Position numbers and translations under genes: made by a program. Of a stretch of DNA of 37,679 nt, positions 24,237-33,547 are shown in pieces; position 1 is the stretch's first letter; every line of letters starts with the position of its first letter. This stretch comes from Saprospiraceae bacterium (GTDB lineage Bacteria; Bacteroidota; Bacteroidia; Chitinophagales; Saprospiraceae): contig JAIYCH010000057.1 of the NCBI GenBank assembly GCA_027488135.1, positions 1 through 37,679 on the forward strand, given 5' to 3'. The notes below the pieces were generated by a model. It worked only from the letters and a program-made list of their open reading frames with translations. It was not told where the DNA came from and searched no databases.

Positions 24237-26096
24237 ATGATGAAGTCTTATACATTTTTCTACATCTCATTTGGTGTTATCCTTTCTATTTCAGGCTTCT
24301 CTCAGGCTAAAATAGATAGTCTTCTCATTGAAAAAAAGGTGCAGACCAATGCGAAAAAGTTAAATCTTCCCAACGGAAATATCTTATATGATTTTGAAAA
24401 GGATTATTTTGGGAAATTGAAAGTAGATATTTCAAAGCTTTCGCCCGGTGATTCAGCCATCCTTTTTATAGGTGAAAAATTAGATGAATCTGGTAAAATA
24501 GATAGAAAACCTGGGGGTAATATCCGGTTTTATCGCTACGCCATTGTTAAAAACACTCAGAATTATATATATCTACCAGATGTACCTGATAAGAAAAATA
24601 CCTCGGGAAATGCCATCAGGCTACCCAAATCGATGGGTATTGTCGCACCATTCAGGTATGCTGAGATAGAAAAGGGACCTTCTTCGGGTGAAATAAGCCT
24701 TTCCAGGGAATATTTTCACTATAGATTTAATGATAATGCCTCCTCTTTTACAAGCAATGATCAGGTTTTAAATGCTATCTGGGATTTATGTAAACACTCC
24801 ATTAAAGCGACCTCTTTTATGGGTTTATATATAGATGGTGACAGAGAACGGATTCCTTATGAGGCCGATGCATTGATTAATCAGCTTTCTCATTATGCGT
24901 TAGATACGGAGTACAGTATTGCCCGGAATACCTTTGAGTATTTGATGCAACATCCTACCTGGCCCACAGAATGGCATCTACAAATGCATCAGATTGCGTG
25001 GTATGATTATCAGTTTTCTGGAAATAAAGAACTCATCAAAAAGTATTATGATTTGCTTAAACTTAAAACACTGGAAGCTTTTGAGCAACCTAACGGGCTT
25101 ATAAGTACAACGGCAAAACCCCAGCGACCCTCCTTTTTAGATTCTATTCATTATGTAACTTTTGATAGAAAAGAGAGTCTTCGGGACATTACGGACTGGC
25201 CGCAAAGGGGAAATAAGGTGGCAGGACCGGAATATATAGGTGAATCGGATAATTTTGTTTTTTGCGACTATAACAGTGTGATAAATGCCTATTATTATAA
25301 ATCGCTCGTCCTGATGAAGTCTTTTGCTGAAATTACAGGTCGTCCGGAGGATGTGAAATATTATGATCAAAAAATTAAAAACTTATTCCAACATTATAAT
25401 AATCAGTTTGTTGACCCTTCAACAGGCCTGATGAAGGACGGGGACACCACTTCTCACAGTTCCTTTCATGCCAATTTCTTCGCACTTTGTTTTGGTTTGG
25501 TAAAAGAGGAAAATAAAGAGCGCGTGAAAGCATTTATTAAGTCAAAAGATATGGCTTGCAGTGTTTACGCATCGCAATTTTTTATGGACGCTTTGTACAA
25601 TGAAGATATGGGGGATTACGCTCTGCAAATGCTTACAAAAAAAGACGAAAGGGGATGGTATCACATGATTGAAGTTGGGGCAGGTATGACCATGGAGGCC
25701 TGGGACTTAAAATTCAAGCCCAATCTGGACTGGAATCATGCCTGGGGAGCCGCTCCATCTAATATTATTGCCTTTAGATTGATGGGCATTCAGCCCGCAA
25801 GTCCTGGTTTTACCAGCGCGTTGATTAAACCTGAAATTGGCACCTTAACCCAGGCTGAGATTCGCGTGCCGACCCGTCTTGGAGAGATTGTCGAGAAAAT
25901 AACCCAGAACGATATGATGTATCAGGTCAGACTGATTCTTCCGAAAGGCATGAAAGCACATTTAGAACTGCCTGTTTTTCAGAAAGATATAAAGAGCCTT
26001 CTTATCAATGGTATAGATATTTTGCCTTCTTTAAAAAATGATAAATGGGTTTTTGAAAATGTTCAAGGAACATTAGATATTACTTTAAAAAAATAG
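24237..26096 (+). CDS. secreted GH78-like alpha-L-rhamnosidase
   Basis: 619 residues with a signal peptide (MMKSYTFFYISFGVILSISG, then FSQA). The N-terminal part is a beta-sandwich. The six-hairpin catalytic domain starts near residue 185: YIDGDRERIPYEADALI corresponds to the GH78 segment 'DG..R.R..w.gD' holding the catalytic carboxylates. Later come PTWPTEWHLQMHQIAWYDYQ and EVGAGMTMEAWDLKFKPN, then LDWNHAWGAAPSNIIAFRLM, the expected positions for 'T.wE.w.' and 'slnH...g'. The C-terminal sandwich has IKPEIGTLTQAEIRVPTRLG. It would release terminal rhamnose, a sugar of ulvan and other algal and plant polymers. The GH16 gene follows after 4 bp in the same operon. Confidence 0.78.
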   Translation: MMKSYTFFYISFGVILSISGFSQAKIDSLLIEKKVQTNAKKLNLPNGNILYDFEKDYFGKLKVDISKLSPGDSAILFIGEKLDESGKIDRKPGGNIRFYRYAIVKNTQNYIYLPDVPDKKNTSGNAIRLPKSMGIVAPFRYAEIEKGPSSGEISLSREYFHYRFNDNASSFTSNDQVLNAIWDLCKHSIKATSFMGLYIDGDRERIPYEADALINQLSHYALDTEYSIARNTFEYLMQHPTWPTEWHLQMHQIAWYDYQFSGNKELIKKYYDLLKLKTLEAFEQPNGLISTTAKPQRPSFLDSIHYVTFDRKESLRDITDWPQRGNKVAGPEYIGESDNFVFCDYNSVINAYYYKSLVLMKSFAEITGRPEDVKYYDQKIKNLFQHYNNQFVDPSTGLMKDGDTTSHSSFHANFFALCFGLVKEENKERVKAFIKSKDMACSVYASQFFMDALYNEDMGDYALQMLTKKDERGWYHMIEVGAGMTMEAWDLKFKPNLDWNHAWGAAPSNIIAFRLMGIQPASPGFTSALIKPEIGTLTQAEIRVPTRLGEIVEKITQNDMMYQVRLILPKGMKAHLELPVFQKDIKSLLINGIDILPSLKNDKWVFENVQGTLDITLKK

Positions 26097-26100
26097 CAGG

Positions 26101-26958
26101 ATGAGACGAGATGTTCTATTTTTCATGTTTCTTTTTTGTTCCGTGGATTATGTATCGGCACAATCCAAACTAATTGCCCCCCTATGCCCTTTGGGAAATG
26201 AGTGGAAATGGGTACCTGAATATAGCGATGAATTTGAAGGCGTAATGCTGAATGATGAAAAATGGTGGGATTTTAATCCAGCCTGGGTGGGCAGAAAACC
26301 TGCCTACTTTGACAGAGGAAATGTGATGGTAAAAAATGGAAATCTTGAACTTTATGCCAAAAGTCTTCGTCCGGAGGAAGTGTCAGTGGAAAATAAAGCA
26401 CGTGGACTGGACAAGTTTTCAACGGCTATAGTGAAGAGTAAAAAGAGAATTTTATACGGTTATTTTGAAGCGAGGAGCCGTTCCATGCGTTCAGGTGTCT
26501 GCAACGCCTTTTGGTTATATGACCCGCTCGATGCCGATAAAAAATATAGAGAAGGGGATGCCTCCGAAGAAATTGACATCTTCGAACTTTTTGGTAAACT
26601 ACCTGACCCTCAGTTGCAGCGAACTTTTTGGGCTACGGTACACCGGTATGAAACCCCTTATGTAGAATCGATTGTAAATAAGAAGAAAACAAAGCTGCCT
26701 GATTATTCTTTCCGCCAGCTTATGCCTTTTGATTTTTACAGTGATTTTCACGTTTATGGTTTACTCTGGACCCCAGAAAAACTAGTCTGGTATATCGATG
26801 GGAAAGAAGTTTTTCAACGTGTTAACGATTATTTTCACCGACCCCTGCATATTGTTTTCGATGCAGAAATTATGGAAGACTGGGTGGGACTTCCCGACGT
26901 GGCAGACCTCCCCTCTGTTTTTTCAACCGATTATTTCCGGGTATGGCAAATGAAATAG
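26101..26958 (+). CDS. secreted GH16 endo-glycosidase, beta-bulge type
   Basis: 285 residues, signal peptide to about YVSAQ (residue 21). A GH16 jelly roll: WKWVPEYSDEFEGVMLNDEK, then NVMVKNGNLELYAKS and GYFEARSRSMRSGVCNAFWL. The catalytic motif is EEIDIFELFG. E157 is the nucleophile, D159 the helper and E162 the acid/base; the E-x-D-x-x-E spacing defines the beta-bulge branch (agarases, porphyranases, carrageenases, laminarinases). NPAWVGRKPAYFDRGNV resembles agarase/porphyranase-like proteins more than laminarinases, but the substrate is not settled. The C-terminus LVWYIDGKEVFQRVN and FSTDYFRVWQMK is complete. It starts 4 bp after the GH78 gene and is surely co-transcribed. It has no carbohydrate-binding or sorting domain. 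Confidence 0.85.
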   Translation: MRRDVLFFMFLFCSVDYVSAQSKLIAPLCPLGNEWKWVPEYSDEFEGVMLNDEKWWDFNPAWVGRKPAYFDRGNVMVKNGNLELYAKSLRPEEVSVENKARGLDKFSTAIVKSKKRILYGYFEARSRSMRSGVCNAFWLYDPLDADKKYREGDASEEIDIFELFGKLPDPQLQRTFWATVHRYETPYVESIVNKKKTKLPDYSFRQLMPFDFYSDFHVYGLLWTPEKLVWYIDGKEVFQRVNDYFHRPLHIVFDAEIMEDWVGLPDVADLPSVFSTDYFRVWQMK

Positions 26959-27124
26959 AGATATGTTAAAATATTCAAGGATTCGTGTTTTTTTCTCAGA
27001 CATTTTTCAATTCTTTCCAAAACTGAGCTGACGAAATTACATTTCCTTTCTTAATATCATTTCTTTAGTTCATTTATAATAAAGATAATGAGTTTAATAT
27101 ATATTTCAAATCTATCTTCTGCCA

Positions 27125-28726
27125 TCATTCTACTAAAACCAATCTTATACCTATGAAGTCTGATTTATTATTTGGATTCAGGTGATTTCTATAAGCGCTG
27201 CGAGAAACTTCTGCGTCACTACCCCAGCTTCCGCCTCTATAAATTTTCACCTGTCCCTCAGATGGACCTTGCGGATTATTTGCGGGAGCATTAGGATAAT
27301 CACCATACCAGTTACTGCACCATTCCCAAACATTGCCATGCATGTCGTGTAAACCCCATGTATTAGGGGTGAAGCTGCCTACTGAGGAGGTTTTCTGTCT
27401 ATATGTCCCTGTTGCATTTCCGTTATAGGGATAATTTCCGTCATAATTAGCTTGGTCGGTAGTCAGATTATTTCCGGTATTAAAAGGGGTATCACTTCCT
27501 GCTTTACAAGCATATTCCCACTCTGCTTCGGTAGGCAATCTGCAGCCCAACCATTTGGCAAAAGCATCGGCATCCACCCAGTTTACGTTGATAACGGGTC
27601 TGTTTTCCCTTCCCCAGTTATTATCCTTAGGTTTAGCTCTGCCTGTTGCCTCACAAAAAAGATCATATTGGGCAAAAGTAATCTCGTATTTTGACATTTT
27701 AAAAGCGCTGACCTCAACCTGAATCTGATCTTCATCGCCCTGCCTGCCAGGTTCATTGGCGGGGCTACCCATTAAAAAAGTGCCTCCAGGAATCTCCACC
27801 CATTGAATGATAGGTTTAGCTGAAGGAGAAGGAACTTGAACGGCTATAACTGCCGGCGTATCAATAATCTGTTTTTTGACCTCATTTGGCACTAAAAAAG
27901 AATTGGATTCCCCATAAAAAACTTCATTTTCAGCCCTTGCATACACCGTATAAAAAACCTCTTTCCCGGGATCAAGGTCTATAACATTTAAGAAAAGCAG
28001 ATCAATAGAATTGATGGCAGGCATTTTAAAATCTTTATAGGAAGGGTTGGGGACATAACTCCAAACGATACCTGTTTCAGTAATGGCACTTGGGCGATTT
28101 GCCATAATATCCCCCGAAAAACCTATCTTCCCATCTTCCATAAAAGTAGCTTTCCCCGTTATTATTTGTATGTCAAAAGGAGGTAAAACAAGTGGTTTTA
28201 CACCTGTTGCCGAGGCAAAAATTTCAGGAAATACGGACGAAATAATATAATTAATTTTTACTTTTCCATCATCTCCTATTTTTAAATTAAATATTTCCCT
28301 GGCAGATAAAATCTTATTTGTCACTTTATTTACAATGAATTTGTTCATTCTTACTGCATAAAAATGATCTCCTCTGAAAGTACAATCTAAAATATCTATT
28401 TGATTTATTTCATATTGTAAAATGATAGATTCATTTTTCATCCTTGTCAAATAATCCCTGATCAGATAATTTTCCTGATGTTGTATATCGGGAAAATCCA
28501 GCACCACATTTCCCTCGCCTTCATACAGGAAGTATTCTTTTTCAATATTTATCCGTTCCTCGGTTGGATAATTATTCTGGGCATAATTATTTAGCGAGTT
28601 TACATAATTTATGACGAACTGAGAAATCCTTATAGAGTCTCTATGACTTAAGGTCACCTCATTTTGAGCATATATCTGTGAGAATGATGCTATGGTTAGC
28701 ATAATACACAGTCCTTTTAACCTCAT
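27125..28726 (-). CDS. FGE-fold (SUMF1) protein with FN3-like domain, catalytic cysteines absent
   Basis: 533 residues with a signal peptide (to about IYAQ, residue 21). An N-terminal region of unknown fold is followed by a Bacteroidota fibronectin-like domain (LDPGKEVFYTVYARAENEVF, then YGESNSF, near 270-290). Residues 309-533 are a SUMF1/formylglycine-generating-enzyme fold: IPGGTFLMGSPANEPGRQ, GCRLPTEAEWEYACKAGS, GLHDMHGNVWEWCSNWYG, and YRGGSWGSDAEVSRSAYRNH. In true FGE the last segment carries two catalytic cysteines (human C336 and C341); both aligned positions here are Ser. It is therefore unlikely to oxidise sulfatase cysteines, despite lying 1.2 kb from the GH16 gene of the sulfatase locus. 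It may be a binding or other SUMF1-fold enzyme on the cell surface. Confidence 0.82.
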   Translation of the reverse strand: MRLKGLCIMLTIASFSQIYAQNEVTLSHRDSIRISQFVINYVNSLNNYAQNNYPTEERINIEKEYFLYEGEGNVVLDFPDIQHQENYLIRDYLTRMKNESIILQYEINQIDILDCTFRGDHFYAVRMNKFIVNKVTNKILSAREIFNLKIGDDGKVKINYIISSVFPEIFASATGVKPLVLPPFDIQIITGKATFMEDGKIGFSGDIMANRPSAITETGIVWSYVPNPSYKDFKMPAINSIDLLFLNVIDLDPGKEVFYTVYARAENEVFYGESNSFLVPNEVKKQIIDTPAVIAVQVPSPSAKPIIQWVEIPGGTFLMGSPANEPGRQGDEDQIQVEVSAFKMSKYEITFAQYDLFCEATGRAKPKDNNWGRENRPVINVNWVDADAFAKWLGCRLPTEAEWEYACKAGSDTPFNTGNNLTTDQANYDGNYPYNGNATGTYRQKTSSVGSFTPNTWGLHDMHGNVWEWCSNWYGDYPNAPANNPQGPSEGQVKIYRGGSWGSDAEVSRSAYRNHLNPNNKSDFIGIRLVLVE

Positions 28727-28896
28727 CTATTTTAATTTTTGAATTGTTGGTAATATCGAATATTTAGATGCAAAGTAAGGTTTTTCAGGCATTCTTAGAG
28801 AAAATTAGAGAAAAGATTCCGAGGCACAAAAAAGTAAACGGTTAGCCTCAGAACATTGCTCTTCGTTTTACGTTGCCTTGACAGAAATCATCCATT

Positions 28897-30375
28897 ATGA
28901 ATACGTCGGGCATAAATATCGTTTGGCTTAAGAGAGATATTCGAACGCAGGACCACCAGCCCCTTCAACGGGCAGAAGAAGCGGGATTGCCCTACATTAT
29001 TATATTTATCATTGAACCAGAACATATTAACTATGGCGATGCAAGCGACAGGCATTTGCAATTTCAGTTTTATTCATTACAAGATGTCAATAAAACGCTG
29101 GAGCCATTTCATAAAAAAGCCCAACTTTTTTATGGAGAAGCCATGGACGTATTTAACCATTTAGCCGCTAATTTTTCTATAAGAAACCTGTTTAGTTATC
29201 AGGAATCGGGGATTTCCCTTACTTATGAAAGGGATAAAAAAATAGCCGCTTTTTGCAAATCCCAACAAATAATCTGGCATGAATCGCAGCGGGATGGCGT
29301 GTTGAGAGGAATAAAAAACAGGGAAAACTGGGATAAAAACTGGTTCGTCACCATGCATACGCCCCTCATAAAGAATACTTATGGTATTGGTCCTGAAATA
29401 ACCGTTGAACATCCCTTTATTGTGCCTAAGGAATTACTGGACAGGTTATTAGCCTATCCTTCCACATTTCAGCCTGCGGGAGAGCGGTATGCCTGGAAAT
29501 ATTTGCAAAGTTTTGTGTTAGAAAGGGGAAAAACGTACAGTAAATCAATCAGTAAGCCATTGGCCAGCCGAACTTCCTGTGGCCGGATGAGCCCATATCT
29601 CAGTTGGGGAAACATTTCCATCAAACAGGTCTATCAGTTTGTTTCCGAGCAAACTAAAGGCAAACCATTTCGAGGCTCCTATCTGAATTTTTTGACCAGA
29701 CTAAAATGGCATTGTCATTTCATACAAAAATTTGAGGTCGATTGTAGTTATGAAAACCGATGTATCAATGCTGGTTATGAACTACTTGAACACGAAAAGA
29801 ACGAAGTATATATAACCGCATGGAAGCAGGGCGAAACGGGTTATCCACTGGTTGATGCGTGCATGAGATGCTTACAAAAAACGGGATGGATAAACTTCAG
29901 GATGCGAGCTATGCTAGTAAGTTTTTTTTGTCATCATTTGTATCAGGACTGGCGACATGGTACACAGCATTTAGCTCAATTATTTTTAGATTATGAGCCC
30001 GGCATTCATTATCCACAATTTCAAATGCAAGCGGGCACAACGGGCATTAACATTGTGAGAATGTACAATCCTGTTAAACAAAGTAAGGACCATGACCCAG
30101 ATGGTATTTTCATCAAACAGTGGGTACCTGAGCTTTCAAATTTACCTGTTGAGCTTATTCACGAACCGCACAAAATGACTTTAATAGAACAATCTATTTA
30201 TCAGGTAAAAATAGGTTGTGACTACCCTTTTCCCATTATAGATGTAGAAAAGGCAGGGAAAATAGCGAGGGAACAAATATGGTCACACCGAAAACATGCA
30301 TTGGTTGAGCAAGAGAGTCGCAAAATATTGAGCATACATACGCGAAGAAAAAAAGTCAATCAGGGTGGACTATAA
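28897..30375 (+). CDS. photolyase/cryptochrome-family flavoprotein
   Basis: 492 residues. Residues 1-165 are the Rossmann antenna domain ([40 protein letters not shown]). The helical FAD-binding domain follows: [60 protein letters not shown] and [13 protein letters not shown]. It ends with [20 protein letters not shown] and [14 protein letters not shown]. The 'tGYPlvDA.mR.L...GW...R.R' core is that of class I photolyases and cryptochromes. At the segment equal to NNGGWQW of E. coli PhrB it has GIHYPQF, so the FAD-proximal Trp382 is not conserved, while W359 is (QDWRHG). It is a separate clade from PhrB; repair or signalling function is open. A strong stem-loop follows the stop. Confidence 0.8.
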   Translation: MNTSGINIVWLKRDIRTQDHQPLQRAEEAGLPYIIIFIIEPEHINYGDASDRHLQFQFYSLQDVNKTLEPFHKKAQLFYGEAMDVFNHLAANFSIRNLFSYQESGISLTYERDKKIAAFCKSQQIIWHESQRDGVLRGIKNRENWDKNWFVTMHTPLIKNTYGIGPEITVEHPFIVPKELLDRLLAYPSTFQPAGERYAWKYLQSFVLERGKTYSKSISKPLASRTSCGRMSPYLSWGNISIKQVYQFVSEQTKGKPFRGSYLNFLTRLKWHCHFIQKFEVDCSYENRCINAGYELLEHEKNEVYITAWKQGETGYPLVDACMRCLQKTGWINFRMRAMLVSFFCHHLYQDWRHGTQHLAQLFLDYEPGIHYPQFQMQAGTTGINIVRMYNPVKQSKDHDPDGIFIKQWVPELSNLPVELIHEPHKMTLIEQSIYQVKIGCDYPFPIIDVEKAGKIAREQIWSHRKHALVEQESRKILSIHTRRKKVNQGGL

Positions 30376-30404
30376 ATCGGCAGCAAAGCGTGTTTGCTGC
30401 CGAT
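30376..30404. terminator. 12-bp perfect stem-loop between convergent genes
   Basis: ATCGGCAGCAAA (30376-30387) pairs exactly with TTTGCTGCCGAT (30393-30404) around a 5-nt loop, immediately after the photolyase stop and 27 bp before the end of the convergent AraC gene. A short T-rich stretch (AATTTAGGTTTTT) follows on the plus strand. It can serve as a terminator for the photolyase gene and possibly for both. Confidence 0.75.
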
Positions 30405-30430
30405 AATTTAGGTTTTTCAAACAAAATGAA

Positions 30431-31336
30431 TCAGATGGCACTTTCTTTAAATGCGGAAGGGGAAAGATGTTTCTTCTTTTTAAAAATTCGATGGAAATAC
30501 GAAAAGCTATTAAAACCTGCGGAAAGATAGGCTTCCTTGATACTGATGCGCGGATTTCTAAGTAAATTTTCCGCCACTTTCAACCTTTCCTCAATGATAA
30601 ATTCATTGGGAGAAGTACCCGTCTCATGTTTGAAAGTCCTGTAAAAATTGGACTCGCTCATGTGTACTTTCTTACTTAACTGCTCAATAGTCAACTCATT
30701 GGTCAAATTATCCCTAATATATTTTATAATAAAAGTAAATCGGTTGTTATTGGCATCCGTTTCAGATTTATTCAAATACATTGATTTAGTCTCCGTTTGT
30801 AAAATTCTGATAACCAATTCCTGGATTAAAAAATCTGAAAAAATATCTTTGGAAGGATGATTTTCTGTAAAGATAAAAATGAGTCGTTGCAGTATCTGAT
30901 TAATGGCTACATCATTGGTAAAGTGATAGTTATAATCTAAAACGGACCATTCCAAACCATTTTGCTTTGTGCCTTTATTATTTAACAAATCTACTGCTTC
31001 CTGAAGTTTTTCTTCTGACAAGGCCAGGGCAAGACACTGGGTAGGATTCAGGGTAGTGGCTTCAGGAAAATCGATGCTCATCAATTCATTGGACGGTAAA
31101 ATGACCGATTCGCCTGGAAAAAAACCGAAAGAAGGCTTCCCGTTCAGGTGCATTATTTTTTTACCTTTAATCATACTTGCCAACACAGCCTGATTAAATC
31201 GGAGGAGTACCTGAGAAGCTTTCTGGTGCGTTTCGAAAATGTTCAATTCCGCATTTTTCAGCGTATGAACCGTTCTGTTTTCTACCAGATTTTCAAGTTT
31301 ACGATTTTCATAATGGGAGGAATCTAATACAAGCAT
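30431..31336 (-). CDS. AraC-family regulator of the aldehyde dehydrogenase operon
   Basis: 301 residues. Residues 1-195 resemble the AraC_N sensing domain (PF06719), including FGFFPGESVILPSNELMSID. Residues 205-300 are a complete double-HTH AraC domain: FIIKYIRDNLTNELTIEQLS, KKVHMSESNFYRTFKHETG, TSPNEFIIEERLKVAENLLR, SIKEAYLSAGFNSFSYFHRI and FKKKKHLSPSAFK. AraC_N regulators are found divergently beside ExaC-type aldehyde dehydrogenases, and here the dehydrogenase starts 224 bp away on the other strand. It most likely activates that gene in response to an alcohol or aldehyde signal. Confidence 0.85.
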   Translation of the reverse strand: MLVLDSSHYENRKLENLVENRTVHTLKNAELNIFETHQKASQVLLRFNQAVLASMIKGKKIMHLNGKPSFGFFPGESVILPSNELMSIDFPEATTLNPTQCLALALSEEKLQEAVDLLNNKGTKQNGLEWSVLDYNYHFTNDVAINQILQRLIFIFTENHPSKDIFSDFLIQELVIRILQTETKSMYLNKSETDANNNRFTFIIKYIRDNLTNELTIEQLSKKVHMSESNFYRTFKHETGTSPNEFIIEERLKVAENLLRNPRISIKEAYLSAGFNSFSYFHRIFKKKKHLSPSAFKESAI

Positions 31337-31460
31337 AGCTAAATATTTTCCTTAATATACGTCCTATTTTCGATAGAAACAACTAATAAAAGACAATATT
31401 TATCGGCTTTACACAAATAAAAAATGCAATTTACCAATGGAAGCAGAATAGTACAACTAC

Positions 31461-31494
31461 TTGACAGAATAAATGATATCATAAAGTAGATTTG
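31461..31494 (+). promoter_or_regulatory. promoter of the aldehyde dehydrogenase gene
   Basis: TTG (31461-31463), 23 bp, then TAGATTTG (31487-31494), an exact TAnnTTTG match. Transcription would start near 31498, about 60 nt before the ATG at 31561. The AraC regulator would bind upstream, between 31337 and 31460; I see no unambiguous direct repeat there. Confidence 0.5.
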
Positions 31495-31560
31495 TACCAC
31501 TCTGGATAAAAAAAACGATGTTTATTTGCATATAATTCATAAAAAACCAAATTATATATT

Positions 31561-33087
31561 ATGTCATCAGGAACATCACCAAACAATGTGCTGGTTGAGA
31601 GACCAGCCTTAAAATCCCATTATGACAACTTCATTAACGGGAAATGGACAGCACCCTCTACCGGGCAATATTTTGAAGTGCTTTCACCTATTGACGGAAA
31701 AATAATGTCGAAAGCGGCGCATTCCAGCAGAATGGATATTGAATTGGCGGTAAATGCCGCTGATGAAGCATTCAAGACCTGGAGTCTGACCTCTTCAACG
31801 GAAAGAAGCATTATCTTAAATAAGATTGCAGATCGGATGGAGTCAAATTTGCCTTACCTGGCTGCGGTGGAAACGATGGACAATGGAAAGGCGGTCAGAG
31901 AAACTATGGCCGCTGACATGCCTTTAGCTATTGACCATTTTCGCTATTTTGCCGGGGTTATCCGGGCAGAAGAAGGAAGTATCACTGAACTGGACAAAGA
32001 TACCGTTTCCATTATTGTCAATGAACCACTTGGTGTTATTGCCCAGATCATTCCATGGAATTTCCCCATTCTTATGGCTGTCTGGAAACTGGCACCGGCT
32101 CTGGCTGCCGGCAATTGCGTGGTATTAAAACCAGCGGAAAGTACCCCCATTTCTATTATGGTCCTCATGGAATTAATTGAAGATTTGATTCCTGCCGGTG
32201 TTATAAATATTATCAATGGATTTGGCGCGGAACTTGGCAGAGCTTTAGTTACCAATCCAAAGGTTTCCAAAGCTGCCTTCACTGGTTCTACAGCAACAGG
32301 TCGTTTGGTTATGCAGTATGCCACCGAAAATATTATCCCTGTTACCCTTGAATTAGGTGGAAAATCACCCAACATTATTCTTCCTTCTGTGATGGAAGCT
32401 GATGACGCATTCCTGGATAAGACCATTGAGGGAGTAGTACTATTTGCCCTAAATCAAGGCGAAGTTTGTACCTGCCCATCCAGACTACTGGTTCATGAAT
32501 CCATTTACGATGCATTCATTGAAAGAGTATTAGAGAGAGTTGCTGCCATTAAAATGGGAAATCCATTAGATCCTACAGTGATGATGGGTGCACAGGCATC
32601 TCAAATTCAGAAGGATAAAATCCTTTCTTATATCAAATTGGGTAAAGAAGAAGGCGCAACATTATTATGTGGTGGTGAAGTTAATCATCTCGGCGGTGAT
32701 TTAGAGGGAGGATACTACATACAACCCACCTTATTTAAGGGGCATAATAAAATGAGAATCTTCCAGGAAGAAATATTCGGACCAGTGTTAGCGGTAACTA
32801 CTTTCAAAACTACGGAAGAAGCCATTGAAATAGCCAATGACACCCTTTATGGACTAGGCGCTGGCGTTTGGACACGGGATGCCCACGAATTATATCAGGT
32901 TCCAAGAGCCATTAAGGCAGGTAGGGTCTGGGTAAACCAATATCATGCTTATCCAGCGGGTGCACCGTTTGGTGGTTACAAACAATCGGGCATAGGCAGG
33001 GAAAATCATAAGATGATGCTTGGTCATTATCGCCAGACTAAAAACATGTTAATTTCATACAATAAGAATAAATTAGGATTCTTCTAA
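31561..33087 (+). CDS. exaC: NAD-dependent aldehyde dehydrogenase, ExaC/AldB type
   Basis: 508 residues, full length for the family. The N-terminus has [20 protein letters not shown]. The cofactor site has [31 protein letters not shown] and [10 protein letters not shown]. The active site has Glu264 in [10 protein letters not shown] and the catalytic Cys303 in [16 protein letters not shown]; this 'GEVCTCPSR' sequence is typical of the ExaC/AldB acetaldehyde dehydrogenases. [10 protein letters not shown] and [13 protein letters not shown] complete the signature. It oxidises acetaldehyde and related aldehydes to acids in the cytoplasm. It is divergent from an AraC regulator and followed by the DUF779 gene, a conserved trio. 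Confidence 0.9.
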   Translation: MSSGTSPNNVLVERPALKSHYDNFINGKWTAPSTGQYFEVLSPIDGKIMSKAAHSSRMDIELAVNAADEAFKTWSLTSSTERSIILNKIADRMESNLPYLAAVETMDNGKAVRETMAADMPLAIDHFRYFAGVIRAEEGSITELDKDTVSIIVNEPLGVIAQIIPWNFPILMAVWKLAPALAAGNCVVLKPAESTPISIMVLMELIEDLIPAGVINIINGFGAELGRALVTNPKVSKAAFTGSTATGRLVMQYATENIIPVTLELGGKSPNIILPSVMEADDAFLDKTIEGVVLFALNQGEVCTCPSRLLVHESIYDAFIERVLERVAAIKMGNPLDPTVMMGAQASQIQKDKILSYIKLGKEEGATLLCGGEVNHLGGDLEGGYYIQPTLFKGHNKMRIFQEEIFGPVLAVTTFKTTEEAIEIANDTLYGLGAGVWTRDAHELYQVPRAIKAGRVWVNQYHAYPAGAPFGGYKQSGIGRENHKMMLGHYRQTKNMLISYNKNKLGFF

Positions 33088-33098
33088 TTAAACAGGTC

Positions 33099-33140
33099 AA
33101 TGGGGACGCAATGATTGTCTATATTTGTTGCGTCCCCATT
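33099..33140 (+). terminator. 13-bp perfect stem-loop between the dehydrogenase and DUF779 genes
   Basis: AATGGGGACGCAA (33099-33111) pairs exactly with TTGCGTCCCCATT (33128-33140) around a 16-nt loop, followed by TTAATTAAAT. It starts 11 bp after the dehydrogenase stop and ends 16 bp before the DUF779 ATG. It could reduce read-through so that DUF779 is made at a lower level, or protect the upstream mRNA 3' end. Confidence 0.6.
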
Positions 33141-33156
33141 TTAATTAAATGTAGCT

Positions 33157-33540
33157 ATGGAAAAAATTAAACGATTAGATGCAACGCAAAAAGCGTTGGA
33201 CCTCATTGATATGCTGGAAGGCAAATTTGGTCCTTTGATGTTTTATCAGGCGGGAGGATGCTGTGAGGGTACTCAACCTCAGTGTTTTGAAAAAGGTGGA
33301 TTTTTTCCCAGAACCAATGATGTTTGCATTGGAAAAATAAAGGGCTTCGATTTTTGGTTGGATAAGGACCTGTTTGAGTACTGGAAACATGCCCATTTCA
33401 CCCTTGATGTGACAGATGGCATTGGTGCCGGAGGTTTTTCGTTAGAAACACCTTATGGTAAAACCTTCAAGGTAATATATCGCCTGTTTACAGAAGAAGA
33501 AGCTGATAATCTGGAAGAAGTCGTGTTGAACACCTACTGA
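33157..33540 (+). CDS. DUF779 protein, partner of the aldehyde dehydrogenase
   Basis: 127 residues of the DUF779 family, which is recurrently encoded next to ExaC-type aldehyde dehydrogenases. Family marks are LIDMLEGKFGPLMFYQAGGC, the cysteine cluster GGCCEGTQPQC, FPRTNDVCIGKI, and DGIGAGGFSLETPYGKTFKV. The clustered cysteines suggest a metal- or aldehyde-related function, but the biochemical role is not established. It lies 69 bp after the dehydrogenase behind a strong stem-loop, so it is probably in the same operon with reduced expression. Confidence 0.85.
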   Translation: MEKIKRLDATQKALDLIDMLEGKFGPLMFYQAGGCCEGTQPQCFEKGGFFPRTNDVCIGKIKGFDFWLDKDLFEYWKHAHFTLDVTDGIGAGGFSLETPYGKTFKVIYRLFTEEEADNLEEVVLNTY

Positions 33541-33547
33541 CCAACAG

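Noticed and set aside
27125-28726. Functional sulfatase maturase for the adjacent sulfatases
   Set aside because: Both catalytic cysteine positions of the FGE fold are serine.
31944-32426. 160-residue minus-strand open frame inside the aldehyde dehydrogenase gene
   Set aside because: It is an antisense shadow of a clearly coding, motif-rich gene and shows no recognisable family.
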